Source: Bettongia penicillata ogilbyi
Lineage: Eukaryota > Chordata > Mammalia > Diprotodontia > Potoroidae
Reading direction: 5' to 3'
NCBI GenBank assembly: GCA_023548195.1
Contig: JAJHZJ010000799.1
Location: forward strand, 3,176,082 to 3,240,081
Length of the DNA stretch: 64,000 nt
Shown here: in pieces, positions 46,381-56,776 of the stretch
How positions within the stretch are numbered: the first letter of the stretch is position 1
Layout: each line of letters opens with the position of its first letter
Program-made: the position numbers and the translations under genes
Notes under the pieces: model-generated
What the model was told of the DNA's origin: nothing
Database searches by the model: none
Seen by the model: the letters and a program-made list of their open reading frames with translations, nothing else

Positions 46381-46525
46381 CCCCATCTGCACAGCTACAA
46401 GGAGGCATTTGAAGAAATGGAGGGGGCCACTCCGGCCAGTCCACCTCCCAGTGGTGGTGAGAACTCTCCCCCAACCCCTGACTTCCCTGTGTCGCCTCAA
46501 AACCCTTATGTCAACCTTAGCCTGT
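46381..46525 (+). CDS. TNS1: Tensin-1 linker exon with two donors
   Basis: The exon starts at CCTGTAG|CCC and encodes [20 protein letters not shown]. The short form ends at 46456 (SGG|GTGAGA, phase 1) and matches human TNS1 as I recall it (EEMEGTSPSSPPPSG followed by [10 protein letters not shown]). A second, stronger donor at 46525 (CTGT|GTAAGT), also phase 1, adds exactly 23 codons without a stop, including [16 protein letters not shown]. This resembles the tensin-3 segment I recall as SPPTPAFPVSPETPYV, so the extension is very likely coding in at least some transcripts. Both forms keep frame with 53308. Confidence 0.9.
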
Positions 46526-46864
46526 GTAAGTGTTCTGGCTCTGGGAGGTGGAGGGAATTGGCTGATGATATGGGCTGAGTCTGGTGAGGCTGGGCGGGGG
46601 TCAGTCTCAAGTCCAACTTTCAAGCCAACCGTCTTTCTCATCCCCATGGCTCACTTCCCTCCACCCTTGCTTCTGACCCTTTTCCATTCCCATCATTTCT
46701 CAGCCTCCATGCCTCCACCCTCATCCAGAGTTCTCAAATTTGGGATAATCACGTTATCTCTGCTGTGGCCACACCAGGCCAGAACACAGCCAACTCTAGG
46801 TGACCTGAGTGTAGAGTCACTAGTTCCCCCATTGTACGGTATTTCTAGCGTCTTAGGTCCATAA

Positions 46865-47292
46865 GACAGTCAGTGAATGTTTATTAAGTGCCTATCATGT
46901 ATTAGGCACTGTGTCAAACTCTAGGGATACAAAGAAAGGCAAAAAAATAGCCCCTTTTCTTAATGAGTTCACAGTCTAATGGGAGAGACAACATGCAAAT
47001 AATGATATAGAACCATGCTATAGATGGAATGGATTGGAGATAATCAGGGGAGTGGAGACTAGCATTAAGGGGGAGTAGGAAGAACTTCTTGTAGAAGGAG
47101 AGGTTTTAACTGGGACTTAAGGGAACCACAGAAGCTGGGAAGAGGAAGGAATGAAGAGGGTGAGCATTCCATGCACTGTGGACAGCCGGTGAAAATGCTT
47201 GGAGGTGAGAGATGAAGTGTCTTTATTTGAACAACAGCTAGGAGGCCAAAGTCACTGTGCATGGGGAGGTGTAAGAAGTAAAAAGACTGGAA

Positions 47293-47337
<45 letters not shown>

Positions 47338-47470
47338 CGTGAGCTTTGAATGCTAAACAGGATTTTATATTTTGATTTTGTTATTTCATTATATAATAAT
47401 TTTATTAATTATATTACTATATTTTGATCCCGGGGGTGCTAAGTTGCCACTGGAGTTTACTGAGTAGGTG
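46865..47470 (-). mobile_element. L2-type LINE 3' region, antisense
   Basis: Tail 'gtttattaagtgcctatcat... attaggcactgtgtcaaact', 'gcattaagggggagtaggaa', 'gtgagcattccatgcactgt', 'gccactggagtttactgagt'. A (TG)n at 47297-47336 has grown inside it. Confidence 0.8.
47297..47340. repeat. (TG)n microsatellite
   Basis: About 20 TG units within the L2 copy. Confidence 0.95.
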
Positions 47471-47705
47471 AGTGAAAAAAAAAGGGAAGGCAAAAGAAAG
47501 GAAAACTTTTTCCCCTCCCTGACTGGTCCTTAGTGGACCCAAATCTCGGGACTGAGGGCTTTCTCTTTTCTGCAGCCTGGTGTTTGGAGTTCCCATATCT
47601 CCTCTCTTCTCACCTTTATTCTTCATCTGTACTGGGGACTCAGAAGCCACCATGGGCTCCATACCAGAGCTTCTGTGGTCTGCTCCCTTCTCCTTTTGAC
47701 TTATT

Positions 47706-47856
47706 TTTTTTTTAGGAGAGAAGTGAGGCGATTGGGGTTAAGTGACTTGCCCAAGGTCATACATCTAGTAAGTGTCAAATGTCTGAGGTTACATTTGAAA
47801 TCAGGTCCTCCTGACTCTAGGGCTGGTGCTCTATTCACTGCGCCACCTAGCTGCCC
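47706..47856 (-). mobile_element. tRNA-derived SINE (WSINE-like) with 16-bp target duplication
   Basis: T-run, 'gattggggttaagtgacttg', 'gccaaggtcatacatctagt'-type order, 'tgcgccacctagctgcccc'. It is flanked by CTCCTTTTGACTTATT (47690-47705) and CTCCTTTTGAGTTATT (47857-47872), one mismatch in 16. Confidence 0.9.
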
Positions 47857-47929
47857 CTCCTTTTGAGTTATTAAAGCTGAAAGGTGTCTCTGATCCAATC
47901 CATCTCATTTGGCAGAAGACAAGCCCAAA

Positions 47930-48240
47930 GAGGTGCATATGATAACAGCTGAATTTTATGCAGCTCTCGGAGGTTTACAGAGCATTGTCAATACATCATC
48001 TCACTTTATCCTTACCTAGCTCCATCATTTTACAGAAGAGGAAACTGAGGCTATGCAGGTCATGGTTGTCATGCACTTAGAATGTGCTGGAGGCAACATC
48101 CAAGCCAGTTTCTCTCATGACTCCAAGTCTTATCTGATAAACCCAGGCTGGGAAATGAAACCACTTTCCAAGATCATACATACAACAAGTACCGAAACCC
48201 TAGCACCCAATTCAGATCTAAGACTTCAAAAGCAAAGTCC
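47930..48240 (-). repeat. MIR3-like SINE, antisense
   Basis: 'atacatcatctcactttatc', 'tcattttacagaagaggaaa', 'ctgaggctatgcaggtcatg', then a degraded head. Confidence 0.6.
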
Positions 48241-49843
48241 TGTCTAGTATATGATTGGTCAGCTTGCTTCTTCCATAACAGAAAGGACAGGCATAGGTAT
48301 CTTCAGATGGCAAAGCTTTGAATCCATCCTACTACCGGGCAAGAGATATTAGCTTTTGTCCTCCCCACCCTCCCGCCTCAATTCCTTTAAAAGCTTCTCT
48401 ATAGGCATATCATTAGACCAGACTTCCAGAGTACCTTGAAATTCAGTGTGGGAAGACCCTATTAGAGCTTCCGTTCTTTGTGTTGTAATTAAGACAGACA
48501 TGGGAAGAGTGTCTGTTTCTTAAATTCTCCCCTCTTCTTTAGCACTGAGATGGAGAGCCTGGGACTTTCTCTTCAAGACTGCTGGGAGAAGTTAAATTTC
48601 CTCCTTTCTAGAGGCAGAAGCTAGGGAGGATGGAGGAGAAGAACTAAGATTTGAAGGGTCTTGAACTGAAAATTGGGATCAACTTTCTTTGTAACTTGCA
48701 GTTACTTGTCAAGTGACTGGCCACCCACCTGCCTCAGGGGCTGATGGCTTTTGATGGGGGGTATGCTGAAGGGACCAGAAGAGTCCTTTGCTTCTCTGGA
48801 CATGTGTGAGAGGCAGGGTTAATGTTGGGAAGGTGAGGAGAGGAGAGAGTGGTCTTGCCTGTCAGCTGCTTATTGTCAAAGTGGGCTTCTAGGAGCTGTG
48901 GGGTGTGGTGGTGACTCTATTGGTGGAAATGAGCCCACTTGTTGTCATAAATGCCATGACTGGGTGGCCGTCCGCAGTCAGTCACTCAGCAGTAATGCTT
49001 TGAATCCTGACTCACAACTGGAGGCAGCCTTTTGGTCCAACAGGGGTGTTAACATTTTAGGCCATCTTGAAGGAACTGCTGCCCTCACCCACACATGTCC
49101 TTCCAATCCCTGTCTGGCATAAAAAGTCAGGGTAGTTGAGGGAGATGGCATTGGAGCTGAGCTGGGAGGGGTTTAGTTTTTCTTTCATTCTTGTTTCCTT
49201 CATCTCCAATCCCCGCAAAGCTAACCGTGGGTGATCCAGAGAGGGGAATGTATAAGTCAGAAATTTTTTAAAATGCAAAAAGTTGAGGAGAGGATAAAGA
49301 AGGCGGAGAAATGTGGGGAATTTTTCTTTGGAGAAGCAAAAGGCTTGCCTATCTCAGGCCTCCCCCACTCACACTCTTCCGCCCGAGGAGAAAGGCCCGG
49401 ATTGTTGGAGAATGCAGACTAAGAGAGCCAGAGGTCAGTGAAGAGAAGGAGGAAAGAGAGGGCCAGGCCAAGGTCTTTTCCCAGCTCTGCCTTTCTCACA
49501 CCCACATACATGCACACACCTACATACCTACATACTCACACGTACCAACATGCATACATATGTGAACCATGTTAGCCAGTTTCATTGAATGAAACAGCCA
49601 TCCTCCTCATTCTCATTTGTCTGTCCCCCTCTATTCATTCCACTGCTCCCCTGCTCTGTGAAAAGTATCCATCAACTATCTATGCTTGTTTATACCATTC
49701 ATACCACACATGGATGATGTGTGTGCTTTCTACCATCTGTGGAGGTAGATAGCGTGTGCTTGGGGGTGGGGTGACAGTGGACGTGTATCTGTGTACACAT
49801 ATGCCTTTGACTGTTACCAGTATCTAGGGCACCTGAGGACAGG

Positions 49844-49848
<5 letters not shown>

Positions 49849-49887
<39 letters not shown>

Positions 49888-49890
49888 ATG
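49849..49890. repeat. (TG)n microsatellite
   Basis: About 19 TG units ending in GCATGCG. Confidence 0.95.
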
Positions 49891-50784
49891 CGTATTGGTT
49901 GTGTGCCTAGAATCCTATTATGCCACCATTCTTCATTTGCACACATGTGTCATTATTATATGTTACATACCAAATATGTATATTAAAAGTGACATGTTGC
50001 TTATCTAATATGTATATTATATATGTTTGCATGGTACATGCCTACATGTGTAACTCCACATATTAGTCATATTTTCTGCTTTAAAAAGTTGGACTTTTCC
50101 TGTTCTATCATTTCCTACTTTAGGGGATGTTTTGGGGGTACCAGGGGTATGTGGAGAAGTACCAAAGTAGATGGGATTGTCCAGGTGTCTCTTATGCTAT
50201 TTGTTTTGAGAGGGAAGTGGGGAGATAGAAGACCCCAAGGTTTCTCAGCGTACTGATTCCTGCTTAATGTAGTTAACTGTCCTTAGTACTTGCATCTTTA
50301 GGTCACTGAAGCTTTGCCAAACTCTCCATAAGGCTGGTAGGAGAAACAAAGCTCATTTTTTTTACATTCTCTCAGAGGTGTGCTGGGAAGTGTGGCCGCC
50401 AGACCCCTCCCTCCCCCTGGGATTTCAGAAACATTTCTGGGACTGCATATAATAACCACCTTCAAATTCGCTTAGAGTCTGGCCACATCTTTGGCTGAGG
50501 TCAAAGCTAAAAGCCTTTCTTGACCTTGAGTGTTATATGAAACCTCTAAGCTGAATGGTTGGCTTGGGTCTGAGATGAAGGTTCTTTGTCCTTGAACCAG
50601 CGTTCCAGGCACAGTTTTAGAGAGGAGGGCTTGCTCTCCTAGTTAGGTGGGTCTTTAGGGTGCCCAGAGCCTGCCTTGGGAAGCCCACCCTACCCTGGAG
50701 CGTCTGCTGCCCTAGCCATGGCCGTATTTGGCCAGAGTTACCAGACTGGTCATGGACTGAGAGCTGGTCCTCTGGGCTTTTCCC

Positions 50785-50900
50785 CTCACTGTATGGATGA
50801 GACATCTGAGGCAGGATCAGAGGAGTTAATTGTGCTGCCCACGATCACACAAGGAGCAGAGCTGAGATTTGAGCCTAGGTTTTCAGAATCTAGAATCTGA
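50785..50900 (-). repeat. MIR-type SINE fragment, antisense
   Basis: 'tgtatggatgagacatctga... cacgatcacacaaggagcag... gatttgagcctaggttttca'. Confidence 0.6.
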
Positions 50901-51149
50901 ATTCTTTGTGTTGTTCTTCAAGTATAAAAAACAGCAAAGGAAGAGCTTCCTTCCCATCTTGGGCAGAAAAACCTGGTCCACCCTATAGAAGGGGAAAGGA
51001 ATGCAGGTTTTTAAGTTGTTTAAGTTTTAATTAAATGATTTAAATTTAAACTTCCTAAGTACTTTAAAAGTATCATTGGAAAGTCAAGCATTTAAAACTT
51101 TTAAATGCTGATATATCTCTTACTTAAATTTAACACAACCGTCACGTTG

Positions 51150-51600
51150 TACTGTACATACTGTTTACTTGTGAAGTCACGTCCAACGTTTTATGACCCC
51201 GTAGACCATGGGTGGAGAACCTGCGACCTCAAGGTCACATAAGGCCCGTTAGGTCCTCAAATGCAGCCCTTTGACTGAATGCAAAATTCATGGAACTAAT
51301 CTCCTTAATAAGAGGATTTGTTTTTGTAAAGGTCACACCTAAGGACCTAGAAAGGCCACATGTGGCTTTGAGGCTGCAGGTTCCCCAACTCTGCCATAGA
51401 CCATAGAATGCCAGTGCTGTCCATGAGGAAAAAGATACTGGTATGATTTCCCATTTCCTTCTCCAGTGGATTAAGGCAAACAGAGGTTAAGTGACTTGCC
51501 CAGGGTCACGCAACTAGTAAGTGTCTGAGGTAAAATTTCAATTCAGGTCTTCCTGACTGCAGGGCCAGTGCTCGATCCACTGAGCCACCAGCTCCTTCCT
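51150..51600 (-). mobile_element. tRNA-derived SINE, antisense, split by a hAT MITE
   Basis: Left part 'gtgaagtcacgtccaacgtt' and 'ttatgaccccgtagacc'. Right part 'gtatgatttcccatttcctt', 'aggttaagtgacttgcccag', 'actgagccaccagctccttc'. The two parts are one SINE in order, interrupted at 51209-51395. Confidence 0.8.
51209..51395. mobile_element. hAT-type MITE with 8-bp target duplication
   Basis: Terminal inverted repeats: 'gtggagaacctgcgacctca' against the reverse complement of 'tttgaggctgcaggttcccc'. Flanks GTAGACCA (51201-51208) and ATAGACCA (51396-51403) differ at one base, the size expected for hAT. No transposase; non-autonomous. Confidence 0.9.
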
Positions 51601-51650
51601 GTGTTATACATAGCCGTAGTTCATTCCTGAAATTTGTGGAAACTTTCCCC

Positions 51651-52776
51651 AGCAGCTGCTCAGCAACGAAAAGGATTGAACAGGGAACCCTACCCTTAAG
51701 ATCATCCAAAGAATGAGGTCTTAATGCAAATAAAAATTTATGTGATCCCCTCCATTGAAAAATCTAGTGGAGATGATTGTTACTGTAGTGGCCAAACAAA
51801 GTGACCTCCTCTACTGCATTCACCCAGTCTGAGAAAATTTCCTCCACAAATTGTCACATGCACAATATGTAATGATAGGGTGTTCCATCTTGTTAAAATT
51901 AAAAAAAATAAAAATATTATTCAGAATTCACAAAATAAAGTAAGTATAGGGGAAATTTATATAACTTAGTTTTCAAATGAAGTTTTTTTGTAAGCTTGCA
52001 GCAGTGATATTTTTGCAGTTCTTAGCACTTAACACTGCACTAAGACTTTTGGGACATTCTGTATCAAGTAAGCCAGACCTGAGATTTGAGCCATGAGGTG
52101 ATTCAGGTCCTTGGAGCCCCCATGGCCATAGTCTGGCCCCATCTTTATCACCATCTTAGAATGGAGGAGTGTTTCTATCTTCCTTTCTCTTGTGCTTCTC
52201 TATGGGGTTACTGCCCAACCCCTTTCGTGAGGAGAGAGGCAAAGCGCTTACAGTGAGGGAAATGCAGAAATAAATGGAGAAGACTGGGTTTGAATTCGAT
52301 GAACATTTACTAAACAATTCCTGGGTAAAGAGGAGTGTGCTAGGTGATGGGAGAAATACACAATTTAGACGATGTGGCCTTTGCCTTCATGGACGTTACA
52401 GTCTGGTAGATGCTTATACACATGAGCTAAGATAATCGTTAGAATCTGATAAGTGCTTAAGAGATTATGTGAACAAAGTCCGAGGTGGGGGGTCATTACT
52501 AAAAGGGAGGAGAGAAATCAGGGCAGTCTACCTGGAGGAAGTGGCATATGAACTGAAGTCTAAAGACTGGGTAGGAATTCAAAAGGCAGAGACAAAAAAT
52601 TCCAGGTGTAAGGACTGGCTTGAGTAAAGGTTTGGAGACTGGAAGTGTATGGAGAACAGTCCAGTTTGGTTGGAGCATTACCATACTTGCATAAGCAGCT
52701 TCTCAGTGACTAAAAGGATCATATGGGGAACCCTACCCTTAAATCATCCAAAGAATGAGGTTTTAACGCAAATTTA
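51651..52776 (+). repeat. pair of related 83-bp segments about 1 kb apart
   Basis: 51651-51734 and 52694-52776 share GGGAACCCTACCCTTAA, ATCATCCAAAGAATGAGGT and TTAA.GCAAAT in the same order and orientation. The sequence between is not obviously a known element except L2 at 52290-52690. Confidence 0.75.
52290..52690 (-). mobile_element. L2-type LINE 3' region, antisense
   Basis: 'cgatgaacatttactaaaca', 'agaggagtgtgctaggtgat', 'ggcctttgccttcatggacg', 'gtggcatatgaactgaagtc', 'ggtttggagactggaagtgt'. Confidence 0.75.
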
Positions 52777-52804
52777 ATAGTCCCTGGAAAGGAATCGTCC
52801 TAGG

Positions 52805-53030
52805 GACATCACCATTACATCATGCGCTTACTGTTCACCAGGGCTTTCACTTACATTATGCTCCTTACTGCTCCTGCCCACCCTGCAAAGAAGGCAGTCG
52901 TTATAGTCATTTAAAGATAAGGAAGCAGAGAGGTTGAGTGATTCTTTCAAGGTGGCACAGCTAGAAAGCAGCGGAGCTGGGCTTAGAACCTTGGCCTCTT
53001 TGATTCCCAGTCTGCTCTTTTCATTCTACC
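52805..53030 (-). repeat. MIR3-like SINE, antisense
   Basis: 'gcgcttactgttcaccaggg', 'gtcatttaaagataaggaag', 'gtggcacagctagaaagcag', 'gagctgggcttagaaccttg'. Confidence 0.6.
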
Positions 53031-53307
53031 AAGACAGACATGGAGAGGGAGGGTAGCAGGAGCAGAGGTACGCAGAGAGATAAAACAAGACCTGCTTAGA
53101 GGGGAATAATCTGTCTGTTGAGTGCTATAATTCCCCAGGAGAGGCTGATTTCTGGAGCAATTAGATGTGCCCCTCCTCCCACTCCCAAAGTTCGTCCATG
53201 TCTGCACTCTCCAAAGCTGTGATCTGGCCTCATTGTGCTTTTTCCTCCACTGAACCTCCACCCTCCACCCCCAATTCTAACTTTTTATTTCTTTCACTTT
53301 GGTACAG

Positions 53308-53400
53308 TGCGCTCTCCTCCAGGGCTTGCCAAGACACCCCTTTCTGCCCTGGGACTGAAACCCCACAATCCAGCGGACATTCTGCTCCATCCCACAGGAG
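53308..53400 (+). CDS. TNS1: Tensin-1 linker exon, 93 nt
   Basis: Acceptor TTGGTACAG|TG and donor CAGGAG|GTAAGT, phase 1 to phase 1. After the short form of the previous exon it gives [20 protein letters not shown] and then a block ending [11 protein letters not shown], essentially identical to human TNS1 as I recall it. After the long form, the split codon becomes TTG (Leu) instead of GTG (Val). Being symmetric, it could be skipped without a frameshift. The residues are Pro/Ser-rich and disordered. Confidence 0.97.
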
Positions 53401-53559
53401 GTAAGTGAGGCTGAGTGCCACAGGCTATGGTATGTGGTGGGGAGCCAAGTGGTGGCTATGGATATAGGAATGGGGGGAACTAGGGTCTGAGCATCTGAGG
53501 TCGAGGTGGTTTGGTAGGGATGGTCAGGGCCTCAGGAACCAAGCTGAGAGTGTCTATAG

Positions 53560-53735
53560 CAGGGTTTTATGTTGTATGATGGCATTCTGGTAAAGCCATC
53601 ACCGACCTTCTCAGAATCATGTTCTTAAGTGCACAGAACAAACTACATAGGATTACAAAGTAAACCAGTTATCTGAATATAAAAAAAGTAGGCTCAGACC
53701 CAACGTTAAGAACTCCTGTTCTAGAGAGGTTGAAT
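53560..53735. mobile_element. hAT-type MITE
   Basis: 'tttatgttgtatgatggcat', 'aaactacataggattacaaa', end 'caacgttaagaactcctgtt'. Same family as 28225 and 56130. Confidence 0.65.
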
Positions 53736-53929
53736 CTGGTGAGTTCCCACATGCTAGCTCCTCTGACATTCATGCTCCCAGGAGGTTTAGGATGAACACC
53801 AGGGGATATGCCTCCTGCCTCCTCATCATCATCCATAGAATCCTAGGATCTTAGAGTTGAAAGGCATCTTTAAAGTCACACAGCCCAAACTCCACCCTGT
53901 TTTATGGTCCCTTTCTCAGCCTCCCTGAT

Positions 53930-54270
53930 AGATCTCTGCTTGAACAACCCCAGAATCAGGGAGACCAGGTAGCTTTTATTCAAAGATCCTTTCTTCAATC
54001 AAGTTCAAATTTGCTTCCCTATTATACATACCTATTTCTCTTCCTCTGTTAGAACAAAATTTAAATCCCTATTCTATAGGACAACCTCCAAATATTTGAA
54101 GATGGGTCTTTTTCTCTCTCTTGTTTTTTGTCCAGGCCAAACATTTCTCAAACCTTTCCTGGTATGATTTCCACTATTTTGGGCACCCTCATAAAGACAA
54201 GATTTAGCTTTATCAGTGTCTCTCATATAATGCAGCACCTAGAACAGCGCTCTTGGTTTGGTCTGAGTCC
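53930..54270 (-). mobile_element. CR1/L3-type LINE fragment, antisense
   Basis: 'cctgatagatctctgcttga', 'cctccaaatatttgaagatg', 'tccaggccaaacatttctca', 'taatgcagcacctagaacag' match the reversed order of the 15115 and 34480 copies. Confidence 0.65.
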
Positions 54271-55481
54271 TGCAGAGAACTATGGGCCCTTCCCCATTCT
54301 TATCCTACCCCTTCCAATGAGGGAACAGCCAAAGGAACTGAATCCAGTAGATGACCTGCTGTTGATAAACTCTATCACTCTCTAAGACTTTTCCTTTTTT
54401 TACAGGGTTTTGGGCCCTTTTCTCCATTTTCCATGTGTCTTTGCTCCTTCCCTTTCCAGGCTGTCCCTCTGTCTGGACTTTCTCCTTTGCTCTGAGGGGT
54501 AGTGGTCTGGGGAAGAAATGAGGCATGACAACTAAGTTATGGGCTTTTTCTATCTTGGATCAAACATCTTGTCTTTTAGCAATGAGGAAGAGTCCCTGGA
54601 GAGAGCAAGCCCAGCCTAGCTTAGATCCTTGGCATTATAGCATCAGAAATATGTTGAAGTATAAATGCCAGAAAAATTCCTTTTGGGATTTCCACCCAAA
54701 AGGGACTCTTCCCCTCCAAGGAAGAGAGAGGGAGGGCATTTTTTCCTCCAATCAAACTTTGGTCTCACAGTTCTTTTATTTTTTCCCCTCACCCTCTAAA
54801 AACTCTTTCCCCCCACCTGGGGAGCAAGTCCAGCATCAGAGAGCCTTAGGGCCCTATCCTCTGGCAAACAGATGTGCTATATAGGTTCTGTCCAGAAAGT
54901 TACTCTCCAAACTCTGTTTTCTGTTTCTAGGATGTGGATGAGGCTGTTTATTTTTCTCCTTTGATCATAGGAAGAACAACCCAGCCCTATAGGAATGGGG
55001 GTGGTGTAGCAGTGGTGGCTTCATGCCTTTGGGACATGTGTAGACTTACATCATGGGCATGCCCCTGTGTAAAATGGCTATATAATGATGTTTTACCAAA
55101 AAATTTAACAGCTGAATAGGGAAAGCCCTGTGCTAGCCTACAGTGACTTTACTCAAATCTCAAATCCAGGGAGCCACATTGGGGGTGTGTCAACTCTCAG
55201 AGTCCTGCTGGGAGGGTGGAGAGGGGTTGGCATCAGAGGAGGGATGCAGCTTTTTCCATGTGGGGGCTGACTAGGGATGCCATAGAGGAATGCTAATGTT
55301 GATGGAGAACCCAGTTCCAACACCATCCTGGCCTTCTTTTTCTATTTTTCTGGCTAAATTCCCTCCTCTCTCACTGTTAAGAGGCAGTTGCTAACTATAT
55401 TAACGTGTATCTCTCTTCTCTTCTTTTCCTCTCCACCTGCTCCTTTTCCCCATATTCTCTCCTTTCCTCTTCCTCCCTCAG

Positions 55482-55520
55482 AGGAAGATGAGGAGAAGGT
55501 GGTAACTGAGTTCTTTGAAG
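55482..55520 (+). CDS. TNS1: Tensin-1 microexon, 39 nt
   Basis: A strong pyrimidine tract and CCCTCAG|AG acceptor precede 39 bases ending GAAG|GTAAGA. Joined to the 53308-53400 exon (phase 1) it encodes EEDEEKVVTEFFE, again leaving phase 1, so it is a symmetric cassette. Human TNS1 as I recall it has EEDEGKVVVRLSE in this place, exactly 13 residues; the first eight align well, the last five do not. It is either a diverged orthologous exon or an alternative of it. No further TNS1 exon is seen downstream. Confidence 0.7.
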
Positions 55521-55554
55521 GTAAGAATGGGATTTCTGGGTGGTGAATTTCTGG

Positions 55555-55910
55555 CTATGTGATACTGTGCGAGGGATTCCGAACCCAGGCCTTCAGTTCT
55601 GGTTCACTCGACCACAGCTCTGTCTTCCAATGGGGTTTCAACTGGTTAGGATCTCGGTTCCCTTCGCCCAGCCCTGCAGGATGCCATGGCAGTGAGAGTT
55701 TACACTGCACGAGGCACTCGGGACCAAGAAACTCTTCCAAGCAGGCAGGCCCAGGCGCCAGTGACACTTTGGGCCTGGTCCCTGGCCCCGCTTGTGTGAC
55801 ACTGCTGTTGTTATAGGAGGCACAGACAAAAAGGCCAATGCCCACTTACCAGCTCCCACCCACATTCACCCCAGTCTGCTGAGTAGGCACTGCCTACTTG
55901 GATCGCTTTC
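55555..55910. promoter_or_regulatory. CpG-enriched segment just after the microexon
   Basis: About ten CpGs in 350 bases (for example tgCGag, ttCCGaac, ctCGac, ttCGcc, caCGagg, ctCGgg, ggCGcc) against near absence around it. No repeat family recognised and no coding support. It may be an unmethylated regulatory element. Confidence 0.35.
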
Positions 55911-56129
55911 CTCAGGCTGCCTGCCCCAGCTCCTGACCCTCACTTGACTCAGAGAAGCTAGACCTGCAGCAGACACCCTCAGAGCCCAGGAAGAGCTAGG
56001 CATGAGACCCAGAGCAGAGCTGAATTCATCCAATACCCTCTAGGCCCATGGCTCCGTTTCCTTGGGGCTTACTATTGGGTTCATTTCAGGTAATTTTTAC
56101 AGATAGAAGAGAGAGCCCTTTAGACATCA

Positions 56130-56320
56130 TCCAGTCCAAGGGTTCTAACCTGTCTTCTGTGATGGAAACCCCTGGTAGTCTTGTGAAGCCCATGGAACCA
56201 TTCTCAGAATAATAATATTCAGTTTATAAAATAAAATACATAGAGTTGCAAAGGAAATCAGTTTTATTGAAATACGGTTATTAAAACAGTAAAAAAAACC
56301 AAACAAGTCAAGGACCTGAG
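56130..56320. mobile_element. hAT-type MITE
   Basis: Start 'aagggttctaacctgtcttc', interior 'cttgtgaagcccatggaacc', 'tcagaataataatattcagt', 'tagagttgcaaaggaaatca'. Best-preserved copy of the 13785/28225/53560 family. Confidence 0.7.
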
Positions 56321-56519
56321 CCCCGGACGAGCTCAGCCTCATCTGACAGACTGGGACGCTGCCGGGAGAAGTTGTGTGGCTGGGATTGTGGGAGGAGCGT
56401 GGGGCTGGGAGACCTGGCTTCAGAAACCATGCAGTTCTGGTAAGCCACCTCCATGCCTCAACTTGATGTTCCTCATCTGCAAAATGAAAAGAACATTTGC
56501 ATCGCCTGCTGCTCAAACT

Positions 56520-56652
56520 GCTTTGAGGAATCAGCCAGTCATCCCTTGTTATTAAGTGACTACTGTGTTCCAGGCATCGCGCTGTGTGTACAAACACATA
56601 CAAAACGACCCTGGCATTTAAACAGCTTAAATGGTTGAAACATTGGGGGAGA

Positions 56653-56724
<72 letters not shown>

Positions 56725-56735
56725 CCTCCCTCCCT

Positions 56736-56776
<41 letters not shown>

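Larger units (their letters stand above)
46526..53307 (+). other. TNS1: TNS1 intron, 6.8 kb
   Basis: It ends at TTGGTACAG. Contents are L2, SINEs, a hAT MITE, and simple repeats listed separately. Nothing gene-like is seen in 48250-49850 (which includes a short (CACATA)-type run near 49500), 49890-50780, 50910-51150 or 51740-52280. Confidence 0.85.
53401..55481 (+). other. TNS1: TNS1 intron, 2.1 kb
   Basis: It holds a hAT MITE, a MIR remnant (about 53840-53890) and a CR1/L3 fragment. 54280-55440 shows no gene. I searched by eye for the short human exon I recall as VTRRRIQP and did not find it. Confidence 0.8.

Noticed and set aside
53401..55481. Search for the human short segment recalled as VTRRRIQP
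   Set aside because: No stretch fitting T-R-R-R-I-Q-P with splice sites was found here or downstream; it may be absent, diverged or beyond the window.
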